From: Lachnospiraceae bacterium UBA1721
GTDB lineage: Bacteria > Bacillota > Clostridia > Lachnospirales > Lachnospiraceae
DNA: 33,661 bases
Reading direction: 5' to 3'
Assembly: GCA_002317155.1 (NCBI GenBank)
Contig: DCIR01000081.1
Location: 1 to 33,661 of the forward strand
Shown: positions 8,526 to 16,512 of the stretch, in pieces
Numbering within the stretch: the stretch's first letter is position 1
Layout of the letters: every line of letters begins with the position of its first letter
The notes under the pieces: model-generated
What the model was told of the DNA's origin: nothing
What the model saw: the letters and a program-made list of their open reading frames with translations, nothing else
The model's database searches: none
Made by a program: the position numbers and the translations under genes

Positions 8526-8560
8526 GAACTGTCATTTTTTGTCCTCGAATTGATTTTTTT
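8519..8560. promoter_or_regulatory. 21-bp-spaced direct repeat, candidate LytTR site
   Basis: TGTCCTCGAA occurs at 8519-8528 and again at 8540-8549, start to start 21 bases, with similar flanks (TG and T-rich). LytTR regulators are known to bind paired imperfect direct repeats two helical turns apart, and a LytTR regulator gene is just upstream. The first copy shares bases with the terminator stem, which weakens the case. A second short repeat, TTACTG at 8443 and 8453, lies closer to the ABC operon start. Confidence 0.4.
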
Positions 8561-8609
8561 ATTTAGTTTGGAGGTGTTTTTCTATATCTTGCTATTCGAT
8601 AGTACAACC

Positions 8610-9989
8610 TTATTCGGTTCCCTGAAATGACAAGGTCGCTACAGCCTTGAATACCATATTCTCCTGAGTCATCTGCACAGTTCCGTCATATTTCTCAACA
8701 GCTGCGCGTACACTCTTGATACCCCAGCCGTGAATACCGCCTTCCTTTTTGGTGGTCTTGAGCTGTCCGTTCTCGCTGCGAAGCTCTGCCTCGAAGCTGT
8801 TCTCCACCTTGATAACCAGCATTTGGTTAATTCTGCGGATAGTCAGTCGGATAAAACGCTCATCCTTGTTACCGACCTGCTTGGCTGCTTCGAGCGCGTT
8901 ATCTGTCAGATTGCCGATGATAGCACACATATCCACGCTCTTGATGTTAGCATGTCTGGGATACTCCACCTGCACCTGCATATCAATGTTATGCTCATTC
9001 GCATTGGCTATTTTTCCATTAATCAGGTAATCGATTGTATCATCACCGGTCCATCTTGAATCAGTCAATTCTCTCACCGGTGCCTGCAGCTCATCCAAAT
9101 AGGCTACAGTCTCGTCATATTTTCCACCCGTTACAAGCTTACGGATCATTCCGATATGATTGTGAAAATCGTGAAAAAGCTTTGCATTGGTAGCATACGC
9201 ATTGTTTAGCTCTGTATATTCCTTTTCCAGTAGCTCTGCCTGCTCGGCATTCACTTGTGCAAGCTTCTTTTCAACCTCATACTGTTTGCTCACACTAAAT
9301 ACCAAAAAGGCACCAAACAGACACGCGGTAAATATAGTCCACATATATACCGTATCCTGAGAAATCGCCAGTCTGTCCTGACTGCCGATGGTTACAATGG
9401 CAAAAAACAATACTATAGCTACAATTACAAAAGCTCTGTTGTTACGCTTTTGTTCACTATTTTTTTGATAAATCCATGCTACCAAAGCTATAGAAGCGAT
9501 ACATACCATCCATACCGCCATTTGGCCGGCATACACATTTGCATCCATGTATTTTTCATCCAGCAAAGCTATCGCCAGCCCCGCACCAATGACGAACTGA
9601 CATAGTCCTGCTGCAATCTCATAAAAGAATGCCACGAACAAGCACTTTCTGTACTCTATATGCAATAAAACAGTGCTCAACACCATAATCACGATAATCT
9701 CTGCGGCAATCCTCGCCACTTCATTACCGTTAAATGCGATAATACCTGTCCCTATCGCAGCCCCGACAATAATACTGCTCACAATACCGGTGATTATTGT
9801 TTTTGCTGTAATCCCAGCCGAGTTCTTATTCGAGCTCTTATTAGTGTTCTTATTCTCGCTATTATACGAATTCTTATCCGAGCCCCTGCCTGCATCTTTA
9901 TCCGGCACCATCAATATAGGCACCAACATAAAACCTGCAGCAATTCTCACGCATCCTGCCAAGACACTCAATATATTAATAAGCATCAT
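8610..9989 (-). CDS. GHKL-type sensor histidine kinase (AgrC-like)
   Basis: 459 residues. The N-terminal half has about six to seven membrane helices, interrupted after the first by a hydrophilic Asn/Lys/Ser-rich insert at residues 30-60. A coiled coil (about 235-265) leads to the phospho-acceptor region FHDFHNHI with His273, where the FHDF context is typical of AgrC/HPK10 kinases. The ATPase part has the N-box NLTDNALEAA (about 360-369) and the glycine-rich GIHGWGIKSV (about 418-427). It overlaps the response regulator gene by four bases (ATGA), so the pair is co-translated. It probably senses an external peptide or envelope signal and phosphorylates that regulator. Confidence 0.88.
   Translation of the reverse strand: MMLINILSVLAGCVRIAAGFMLVPILMVPDKDAGRGSDKNSYNSENKNTNKSSNKNSAGITAKTIITGIVSSIIVGAAIGTGIIAFNGNEVARIAAEIIVIMVLSTVLLHIEYRKCLFVAFFYEIAAGLCQFVIGAGLAIALLDEKYMDANVYAGQMAVWMVCIASIALVAWIYQKNSEQKRNNRAFVIVAIVLFFAIVTIGSQDRLAISQDTVYMWTIFTACLFGAFLVFSVSKQYEVEKKLAQVNAEQAELLEKEYTELNNAYATNAKLFHDFHNHIGMIRKLVTGGKYDETVAYLDELQAPVRELTDSRWTGDDTIDYLINGKIANANEHNIDMQVQVEYPRHANIKSVDMCAIIGNLTDNALEAAKQVGNKDERFIRLTIRRINQMLVIKVENSFEAELRSENGQLKTTKKEGGIHGWGIKSVRAAVEKYDGTVQMTQENMVFKAVATLSFQGTE
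9819..9854 (-). repeat. Three 12-bp in-frame repeats in kinase gene
   Basis: On the minus strand AATAAGAACACT, AATAAGAGCTCG and AATAAGAACTCG follow each other and encode NKNT-NKSS-NKNS in the loop between the first two membrane helices. Copy number could vary in frame. Confidence 0.7.
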
Positions 9990-10705
9990 ATATGAGCCCC
10001 CCAGTACGCGTTAATCTGTTCCTTTACATCCTGAAGATGAGATCTGCTGATAGCGAGATTTTCACCGGTTTTTAGCACTGCGGTGCCGTCCTTTATCTGC
10101 ATCACATGAATAATATTTACTATGCATCCGCGGTCGATAAATATAAACTCCTCGGCTCCCAGCTCATCATATACCTGCTGTAAGGTCTTTCTTACCTTAG
10201 ATGAGCCACCTACTCCGGTAATCTCAGCATTCTTGCCATCCTTCATTATATATAGAATATCTTTATACGGAATCTTCTCCAATCTGCTGTTGGTCTGAAT
10301 AGTATAAGTCTTGCCGTCCTCAAGCTCCAGGAGCTTGATAGCATCGCTGATTGCAAGCGGTAATCGTTTTTCCATATCCTGCTTGGGAACATATCTGAAT
10401 ACAAACAGTTCAAAAGCATCGATAGCAAACTCTATATGTGAGGTGATAAAAATCACCTTAGCGTTAGGAAGAAATGGCTTAATTTTCTCAGCCACTTCCA
10501 TGCCGCTAAATCCCGGCATCTCTATGTCCAGCAATACCAGATCGTAAAATTTCTCATCCTCAGTAATGTCATAAAGTATATTGTCACTATTGGTGTAGGT
10601 GGTTATCTGTCCCATGCTACCAAGCTGTTTGAAGCATTCCTCCACCTTCTGCTTATGTCCCGCCACCATCTTGGGATCATCATCACATATTGCTACATGT
10701 ATCAT
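9986..10705 (-). CDS. LytTR-family response regulator
   Basis: 239 residues. The receiver domain (1-120) has the acidic pocket Asp8-Asp10, phospho-acceptor Asp60 in LVLLDIEMPG, Thr88 and Lys108. Residues about 135-237 form a LytTR DNA-binding domain (TIQTNSRLEKIPYKDILYI, FIDRGCIVNIIHV and the closing SRSHLQDVKEQINAYW are typical). The start has GGGAG upstream. It forms an operon with the kinase gene. Likely targets are its own operon and the adjacent ABC exporter, on whose upstream side a 21-bp-spaced direct repeat lies; this is inference. Confidence 0.92.
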   Translation of the reverse strand: MIHVAICDDDPKMVAGHKQKVEECFKQLGSMGQITTYTNSDNILYDITEDEKFYDLVLLDIEMPGFSGMEVAEKIKPFLPNAKVIFITSHIEFAIDAFELFVFRYVPKQDMEKRLPLAISDAIKLLELEDGKTYTIQTNSRLEKIPYKDILYIMKDGKNAEITGVGGSSKVRKTLQQVYDELGAEEFIFIDRGCIVNIIHVMQIKDGTAVLKTGENLAISRSHLQDVKEQINAYWGAHI

Positions 10706-10748
10706 TAATTCATTACTCCCTCTTTATTTATCGCCCTCATAATCATTA

Positions 10749-11525
10749 TTAATCTTCTTTTTGCACCTTAACTTTAGGTTCCCTCATAAATCGATGCACT
10801 AATTTTCTGATAAGTCCACCAATGAAAAGCAACAATGCTCCACCGGCTTCACTACATGCTATCATTGCAGCGCTCGCAACAATCCACCCACATTCCTCAT
10901 AAATATCATCAAGTATTACTGTATATGGCTTTGACGGTCCAAGGAAAAACATATTTGCCGTTCCGGATGAAGCCTTAGCCAACAAAGCATTTATGTCTAT
11001 TGCTATCCATGCAAGAAGTAAATACAAAAGCGCATTATACACATAGTCCTTCCATCCCAGCTTCTTATCCTTAGGGACCGCAGCAATACAGTAGATTCCC
11101 AATATGAATAATATCTCATGCCATACAATCGACTGAATAGACAGTGCCAAATACCTGGCAAACACATCATACGGCACCGCAAATGCCACTATCGCACCCA
11201 TCAGGCCAAAAGAAGCAAGAAAATGTTCGATGGTATCCCTTAGCTTCTTAGCCAAAGGATATATCAGACACAGATACATCGGAACACTGCACAGCTGAAA
11301 CGGGATATCTGACCATGAGTATCCATTTGTATATATATGCCTCATAAAAATCTGCTTCATTACCTCATTGGCAACCAAAATAATACCTATGGTACCTATC
11401 ACAGTTGTTTTCTTTAATTTCTTAAGGAAGAAAACAATGATTACCGCCAAGGCTATCAGGCCGAGGCAGAGAAGCAAATGCTGTATACTATATGCCTTTA
11501 TCGGCTCAATCGTAGTAGTTATCAT
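10749..11525 (-). CDS. YwaF/TMEM164-like integral membrane protein
   Basis: 258 residues with six to seven hydrophobic helices. The segment SDIPFQLCSVPMYLCLIYPL matches the conserved LPLHLCS-type motif of the YwaF family (TIGR02206; distant relatives of TMEM164). Other hallmarks are a short N-terminal extracellular end and a basic C-terminal tail. A GGTGA lies about seven bases before the ATG. It is encoded 43 bases upstream of the response regulator, on the same strand, so co-transcription is possible. The biochemical function of bacterial members is not established. Confidence 0.6.
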   Translation of the reverse strand: MITTTIEPIKAYSIQHLLLCLGLIALAVIIVFFLKKLKKTTVIGTIGIILVANEVMKQIFMRHIYTNGYSWSDIPFQLCSVPMYLCLIYPLAKKLRDTIEHFLASFGLMGAIVAFAVPYDVFARYLALSIQSIVWHEILFILGIYCIAAVPKDKKLGWKDYVYNALLYLLLAWIAIDINALLAKASSGTANMFFLGPSKPYTVILDDIYEECGWIVASAAMIACSEAGGALLLFIGGLIRKLVHRFMREPKVKVQKED

Positions 11526-11527
11526 TT

Positions 11528-11625
11528 ATCAATCACCCAAATATACCTAATCAATTATCTATATTCACTCAATTACCCATAATTAATCAATCATTAACAC
11601 ATAACTAATCAATTGCTCATCGACT
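11528..11625. repeat. AT-rich intergenic stretch with degenerate TAATCAATY repeats
   Basis: TAATCAATT at about 11549 and 11606 and TAATCAATC at about 11584, with further TCAATCACC and TCAATTACC copies between, in the divergent region before the 11735 gene. No gene or clear hairpin is seen. These may be regulator sites or simple low-complexity sequence. Confidence 0.3.
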
Positions 11626-11664
11626 ATTATACAGAAAGATACATCTTTTTACTACATTTCGCGG

Positions 11665-11693
11665 TTTACAACCGTAATTACAATCTGTAAAAT
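11665..11693 (+). promoter_or_regulatory. Promoter of the U32-like gene
   Basis: TTTACA, a 17-base spacer and TAAAAT, about 40 bases before the plus-strand start codon. The spacing is ideal for a sigma-A promoter. Confidence 0.5.
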
Positions 11694-11734
11694 GAAATAT
11701 AGTTATATCAGCAATACTTTATGAGGTTAATTTT

Positions 11735-12661
11735 ATGAGCGATATCGGAAATACAAATTCAAATTCTACCGGCAATCAGAAAGAAAAATTTAATTTCTAT
11801 TTACCTGATTTTTATAGATACGGAACATTATATGCAATGCTTTCAGATTTCATAGAACATATCCCTGAGTGGTTCTATGACGACTTTAAGATTTCCGCAA
11901 TTTACGGTAGTTTCCCTAACTGCATCTGGAATGGTGGTCGTGCTTATTACGGTGCTATTAACCGTCCCGCTATGGTAAGCGTCATAAATGAATTGAATAA
12001 GCGCGGAATTGCTATTCGTTATACCTTTACCAATCCGTTGCTTGAGGAAAAGCACTTATCAGATACATTCTCTAATATTTGCCTGGAGCTTGCAGACAAT
12101 GGCAAAAACGAAGTTCTTGTAAACACTCAGGTTATTGAGGATTATGTCAGAAAGAACTTCCCCAGCTACAAGATTATTTCTTCCACCACTAAATGCCTCA
12201 AAACCTTTGACCTGGTGGAAAAAGAATTGGCAAAAGACTATTATCTCGTAGTATTGGATTCAGCTCTTAATAAAGACGAGCGCGTTTTCTCATTAGAAGG
12301 CAGAGATCGTCTTGAGCTTTTGGTTGACCACGGATGTCGTTTGGACTGTCCTAATCGTGAGAGACACTACATTGCCAGCGGTTTGGCTCAGCTCACATTT
12401 GATGAGACACATTTCCCTGCCTGTCCTCATGTAGTTCATGATTTCAATGGCCTGATGACCAAAGAAAACTTTATCACAAGAGAAATGATTACCGAGAAGT
12501 ATGTTCCTAATGGAATTAAACATTTCAAGCTGGACGGAAGAAGCTTCCAGGTAGAGAAATTTATAGACAGCGTTCTCTATTACATGGTAAAACCCGAATA
12601 CAGAGAAAAACTTAAGGGTATAATCAAAAAAGAAGTATTCCTTAACGCTGACGTTTGGTAA
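11735..12661 (+). CDS. U32-peptidase-like TIM-barrel protein
   Basis: 308 residues; GAGG precedes the ATG. The chain alternates strand and helix as in a TIM barrel. KISAIYGSFPNCIWNGGR, RYTFTNPLLEEKHL, EVLVNTQVIEDYVRKNFP, IISSTTKCL and the ending NGIKHFKLDGRS echo the U32 peptidase/YdcP-type collagenase-like fold, in which a K-x-E/D-G-R element and cysteines near DCP occur. Here Cys201, Cys205 (CRLDCPNRERHY) and Cys230 are candidates for metal or iron-sulfur binding. It lacks the classical U32 length and domain layout, so it is a divergent relative at best. It stands alone between its own promoter and terminator. Substrate unknown. Confidence 0.5.
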   Translation: MSDIGNTNSNSTGNQKEKFNFYLPDFYRYGTLYAMLSDFIEHIPEWFYDDFKISAIYGSFPNCIWNGGRAYYGAINRPAMVSVINELNKRGIAIRYTFTNPLLEEKHLSDTFSNICLELADNGKNEVLVNTQVIEDYVRKNFPSYKIISSTTKCLKTFDLVEKELAKDYYLVVLDSALNKDERVFSLEGRDRLELLVDHGCRLDCPNRERHYIASGLAQLTFDETHFPACPHVVHDFNGLMTKENFITREMITEKYVPNGIKHFKLDGRSFQVEKFIDSVLYYMVKPEYREKLKGIIKKEVFLNADVW

Positions 12662-12697
12662 ACACCGGTCTATCATCAATATATCAAAGCATAAACA

Positions 12698-12733
12698 ATG
12701 GGTGGCAAAATCAATTTGCCACCCATCTTTTTT
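12698..12733 (+). terminator. Rho-independent terminator
   Basis: A perfect 12-bp stem ATGGGTGGCAAA/TTTGCCACCCAT with a five-base loop and six T. It serves the U32-like gene and may also work weakly for the convergent SseB-like gene. Confidence 0.92.
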
Positions 12734-12801
12734 GCACTAATATTTCTGACTCAAAATTCTTGAACCCAAATTTATATTTCTATATGTAGTCCTTTAATAT
12801 A

Positions 12802-13818
12802 TTATTCTTCGATTCTTGACTCAATTCCAGGAATCATATCAAACAATGCTCTGGGAATAATGAATGCATCAGAATAAGGATTTACAACAATTCCTACTAC
12901 ACTGTTCTTAATCTTAGCCTTCTCAAGAGCCTCAAGGAAAGGCATCTCTTTCTTCTCAAGATCATCCTTAACAACCCATGTCTCAATCATATCTGAGAAA
13001 ACAGGGAAGAAGGGCTTACCCTTGCTGGTAAGGATTTCAACGCCACCCTTGTTATAAGGCACAACTACCTTGCTGTCTCTTAACAGCTCAAGTACAGAGA
13101 ACAGTCTGAACTGATTCTTATTCTTGTTAAATGCAACAATTGCACTCTTAAGTACCTTACCGTCAGCAAGATCCTCTGCCTTGTACTTTTTACGAGGAGC
13201 CATATTGGCAATGAGTGTCTTCTTTTTGTCCTCATCCTCATGTACTACAAATGCAAAAGGCATTCCTGCTTTGATTCCGAAGTCCTGATTAGGCTCATTC
13301 ATGAGAGTACCCATGATAGCACCATTTCCAAGTGACTCAATTCTAGCCCATACACCTTCGAGTCCAAGACCTTCCTTGTAAAGAACAACCTTAACATCAT
13401 CAAAGTTCTTATCATATCTGAACTCGTCAAGGAATGTCATTTTTCTGGTCTCTTCAAGTGATGCGTCTACATTATACTCTGCAAGAGGATCTACCTTATC
13501 CTTAAACTGCTCATATAAATGAGAATCACCGTAATCAGCAAAAATGAACTCCTCATCGATAACATCTTCGATTTTTACAGTATATCTTGCATCGTCAGTA
13601 AAACGTGCATATGTGTATTTACGTTCGTTCTCGTTATTTGCAAATCCAACCAACTCAAGTCTGTTACCATTATCATGGTCGATGTATCCATACACCATAA
13701 CACCGGTTGCTTCGTCAATGCCTGTCTGATCCTTAAGCATCTCCTTTATAACACCGGTTAACGGATAAATGCAAAAATTCTTGTATAACGGTCTGAAACC
13801 GTGATCGGTATACTTCAT
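12802..13818 (-). CDS. SseB-like protein with DUF2185/DUF2314-like middle domain
   Basis: 338 residues; AAGGG precedes the ATG. The C-terminal third (about 225-335) matches the SseB N-terminal-type domain: FRLFSVLELLRDSKVVVP, then GKPFFPVFSDM, an acidic/aromatic middle and GIVVNPYSDAFIIP. The middle part, with GLGLEGVWARIESLGNGAIMGTLMNEPNQDFGIKAG in pieces, resembles small DUF2185/DUF2314 domains that often act as immunity or accessory modules. The N-terminal 130 residues are not recognised. It has no signal peptide, so it is cytoplasmic. Such fusions are common in Lachnospiraceae but uncharacterised. Confidence 0.6.
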   Translation of the reverse strand: MKYTDHGFRPLYKNFCIYPLTGVIKEMLKDQTGIDEATGVMVYGYIDHDNGNRLELVGFANNENERKYTYARFTDDARYTVKIEDVIDEEFIFADYGDSHLYEQFKDKVDPLAEYNVDASLEETRKMTFLDEFRYDKNFDDVKVVLYKEGLGLEGVWARIESLGNGAIMGTLMNEPNQDFGIKAGMPFAFVVHEDEDKKKTLIANMAPRKKYKAEDLADGKVLKSAIVAFNKNKNQFRLFSVLELLRDSKVVVPYNKGGVEILTSKGKPFFPVFSDMIETWVVKDDLEKKEMPFLEALEKAKIKNSVVGIVVNPYSDAFIIPRALFDMIPGIESRIEE

Positions 13819-13884
13819 AAAACTGCCCTTTCTGCGCGGTTATTTATTTATCTAGTATATTATATACAAACATTGCCTAAATAT

Positions 13885-13922
13885 CAAAAAAATATACACA
13901 ATTTTTTAATTGTGTATATTTT
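13885..13922 (-). terminator. Long AT-rich terminator hairpin
   Basis: A perfect 15-bp stem AAAATATACACAATT/AATTGTGTATATTTT with a TTTT loop. On the minus strand it ends in a T run. It starts five bases after the stop of the nicotinamidase-like gene. Confidence 0.85.
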
Positions 13923-13926
13923 AAGA

Positions 13927-14448
13927 TTATCTTTCAATTTTAACCTGGCATACTTCCATAGCCTTCAACGCATTTTCGTGGCTTTCCACACTGACACCTG
14001 CACAACATTTTGCATCAACTATCAGCGGTACTTCCGGAAGGAATGCTTTTGCTATCATTACATTTGAGATAACACATATATCTGTACACAATCCCACAAA
14101 TGTGATACTTTCGATTTCATTCTCTTTATTCAGATCAAGCAATACTTTTCCCAGTTCAGATGAACCAAAAGTCACCTTGTCTATAGGAATAGTTTTTCTG
14201 AGCTTATCCAATTCTTCTCGAATCTCCCAGCCCTTTGTTCCGCGAATGCAGTGCGGCACGGGAAGATTTTTACCCTCCTGCGTTTCCATATAATTGCTTT
14301 CGTGGGTATCCCTTGTAAAAAGAACTGTTCCATCGAATTCTTCTATCTTTTTCTTAACATTGTCTACAATAGCGACCGCTTCCTTAGTACCAAGCGCTCC
14401 GTCTATAAAATCATTCTGCATATCGATTACTATCAAAACATTTTGCAT
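13927..14448 (-). CDS. Nicotinamidase-like cysteine hydrolase (isochorismatase fold)
   Basis: 173 residues from ATG 14448, which has AGGAG seven bases upstream; the longer frame to 14553 overlaps a hairpin and lacks a ribosome binding site. The catalytic triad of the family is visible: Asp9 in IDMQNDF, Lys91 in KVTFGSS and Cys125 in GLCTDICV. Asp47/His49 (RDTHESNY) are the usual metal ligands, and VPHCIRGTKGWEI is the conserved substrate-side loop. These traits favour nicotinamide to nicotinate hydrolysis in NAD salvage over other isochorismatase-fold reactions. It is cytoplasmic and probably monocistronic. Confidence 0.82.
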   Translation of the reverse strand: MQNVLIVIDMQNDFIDGALGTKEAVAIVDNVKKKIEEFDGTVLFTRDTHESNYMETQEGKNLPVPHCIRGTKGWEIREELDKLRKTIPIDKVTFGSSELGKVLLDLNKENEIESITFVGLCTDICVISNVMIAKAFLPEVPLIVDAKCCAGVSVESHENALKAMEVCQVKIER

Positions 14449-14512
14449 AATATGCTCCTCTTTTTGTAATACGCCCCTCTGTTGATACTTCCTTAATACT
14501 GCGTTGTTCACA

Positions 14513-14541
14513 ATAAGCGAAGCCATAACAGCTTCGCTTAT
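14513..14541 (-). terminator. Perfect hairpin between paaK and the hydrolase gene
   Basis: An 11-bp stem ATAAGCGAAGC/GCTTCGCTTAT with a seven-base loop, 35 bases past the paaK stop. No proper T run follows, so it may act in mRNA 3'-end protection rather than termination. The arm shares GGCTTCGCTT with the terminator at 2612-2654. Confidence 0.5.
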
Positions 14542-14575
14542 CGGAATATACAACTATATAATTGTTCTTACTCGA

Positions 14576-15880
14576 TTAAACCAACTTACGATTATCGATT
14601 ACACGAACAGCCTTTCCTTCACTTCTAACTACTGACTTAGGAGCGAGTAAGTGAACCTTAGGTCCGATACCGAGCATAGTACGCATTGCACTCTCAAGAG
14701 CCTTCTCCATAGGTGCTACATCATTACCATGCTTTTCGAACTGCTCAGGAGTCAGCTCAACATTGATATCCATAGTATCGGTGTTGTTCACACGATCTAC
14801 TATAATCTGATAGTTAGGAGTATAACCCTTATTCAGAAGAACAGTCTCTACCTGGCTGGGGAATACGTTTACTCCACGGATGATAAGCATATCATCGCTA
14901 CGTCCCTTGGGCTTGCTCATCTTAACATGAGTTCTTCCACAAGAGCACTTCTCACGAGTAAGTACGCAAAGGTCTCTGGTTCTGTAACGAAGAAGAGGGA
15001 ATGCTTCCTTATCAAGAGAGGTGAATACAAGCTCACCTAAAGATCCATCAGGAAGTACCTCACCTGTCTCAGGATCGATAATTTCTGCGTAGAAGTGGTC
15101 CTCATTAATATGCATACCGGTCTGCTCTTCACACTCGAAAGATACACCGGGGCCGCTGGTCTCTGTCAGACCATAAATATCATATGCCTTAATGCCGAGG
15201 CTCTTCTGAATGCTCTGACGCATCTCCTCAGTCCAAGGCTCTGCACCAAAGATACCTGCCTTAAGAGTATTCTCTTCAGGCTTGATACCCTTCTCTGCCA
15301 TGGTCTCACCGATAAATGCAGCATATGAAGGAGTGCAGCAAAGAATTGTTGCTGATAAATCCTGAATGAACTGAATCTGTCTCTCAGTATTACCTGATGA
15401 CATAGGAAGGGTCAGACATCCAACCTTGTGAGATCCACCGTTAAGTCCGGGACCTCCGGTAAAGAGTCCGTATCCGTAAGCTACCTGTACAACATCTTCA
15501 TTTGTTCCGCCTGCTGCCACAATAGCTCTTGCACAGCACTCTTCCCATAGATCAACGTCTGCCTGGGTATAGAAAGCTACTACTCTTCTTCCGGTAGTAC
15601 CTGAAGTTGACTGGATTCTGACACAGTTCTTAAGGTCAGTTCCGAGAAGTCCGTAAGGATATGCATCACGAAGGTCTGTCTTTGACAGGAAAGGAAGCTT
15701 CTTGATATCATCTACACTCTTAATGTCCTCAGGCTTAACCCCCTTCTGATCCATAAGGTTACGATAATACTCTACGTTGTCATAAACGTGCTTAACCTGC
15801 TTAACGATCTTTTCATTCTGGATGCGAAGAATTTCCTCGCGGGATGCCGTTTCAATTTCCGGCTGATAGTAATTACCCAT
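14576..15880 (-). CDS. paaK: Phenylacetate-CoA ligase (AMP-forming)
   Basis: 434 residues from ATG 15880, preceded at 12 bases by AAAGGGG; an in-frame TTG at 15913 is less likely. It is an adenylate-forming enzyme: P-loop STSGTTG at about residues 91-97, YGLTETSGPG at about 236-245, RYRTRDL and a C-terminal SEGKAVRV lysine region. The size is standard for PaaK. The family activates phenylacetate and other arylacetates to CoA thioesters with ATP. It is the last gene of an operon with iorA and iorB, a pairing known from bacteria and archaea that convert arylpyruvates to aryl-CoA or run the reverse reductive carboxylation. Confidence 0.93.
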   Translation of the reverse strand: MGNYYQPEIETASREEILRIQNEKIVKQVKHVYDNVEYYRNLMDQKGVKPEDIKSVDDIKKLPFLSKTDLRDAYPYGLLGTDLKNCVRIQSTSGTTGRRVVAFYTQADVDLWEECCARAIVAAGGTNEDVVQVAYGYGLFTGGPGLNGGSHKVGCLTLPMSSGNTERQIQFIQDLSATILCCTPSYAAFIGETMAEKGIKPEENTLKAGIFGAEPWTEEMRQSIQKSLGIKAYDIYGLTETSGPGVSFECEEQTGMHINEDHFYAEIIDPETGEVLPDGSLGELVFTSLDKEAFPLLRYRTRDLCVLTREKCSCGRTHVKMSKPKGRSDDMLIIRGVNVFPSQVETVLLNKGYTPNYQIIVDRVNNTDTMDINVELTPEQFEKHGNDVAPMEKALESAMRTMLGIGPKVHLLAPKSVVRSEGKAVRVIDNRKLV

Positions 15881-15931
15881 GTTGTTTTTGTACCCCTTTC
15901 GTTTCTTGTACAATATATTATTACTTCTGTT

Positions 15932-16510
15932 TTAGAAGTTATAACCTAACTCGAATGCCTTAATATTTACATCAACAAACTGAGGCTTAACCTGCTTTTT
16001 GATTGCCTCAATCCACTTGTCATAAGGAATATCAAAATACTTAGCAAGTCTTCCCATAAGTACGATATTTGTAGACTTACCGTTTCCTGCCTCTACAGCA
16101 AGACCGTAAGCATCAATATCATCTACAAATAGACCTTTGCCCTTAAGCTCATCCAAGATATCCTCAGGATAAGTTGCATTTCCGATAATAACAGGCATCG
16201 GATCGATTGACTGAGCGTTTACAATTATTTTTCCATCCTTACGAAGACATCCTGCATATCTTGCAGCTTCAAGCTTCTCAAATGAAACGATAAAATCTGC
16301 TTCGCCCTCAGCAATAATGGGAGAATATACTTTCTCACCGTATCTGACGTAAGTTACAACGGAGCCACCACGCTGGCTCATTCCGTGTACCTCACTTACC
16401 TTAACATCATATCCCTCATCGGTGAGCAGAGCGCCTAAAAGCTTACTGGCAAGAAGGCTTCCCTGACCGCCTACGCCGACGATCATTACATTCTTAGTAT
16501 TATTAGCCAT
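15932..16510 (-). CDS. iorB: Indolepyruvate:ferredoxin oxidoreductase beta subunit
   Basis: 192 residues, normal length. It has the gamma-type 2-oxoacid oxidoreductase domain: VGVGGQGSLLASKLLG near the start, then VHGMSQRGGSVVTYVRYG and DFIVSFEKLEAARY. The start lies two bases after the iorA stop, with GGGAG inside the end of iorA, so the two subunits are made together. With IorA it oxidatively decarboxylates arylpyruvates to aryl-acetyl-CoA and reduces ferredoxin, or runs in reverse. Confidence 0.95.
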   Translation of the reverse strand: MANNTKNVMIVGVGGQGSLLASKLLGALLTDEGYDVKVSEVHGMSQRGGSVVTYVRYGEKVYSPIIAEGEADFIVSFEKLEAARYAGCLRKDGKIIVNAQSIDPMPVIIGNATYPEDILDELKGKGLFVDDIDAYGLAVEAGNGKSTNIVLMGRLAKYFDIPYDKWIEAIKKQVKPQFVDVNIKAFELGYNF

Positions 16511-16512
16511 TG

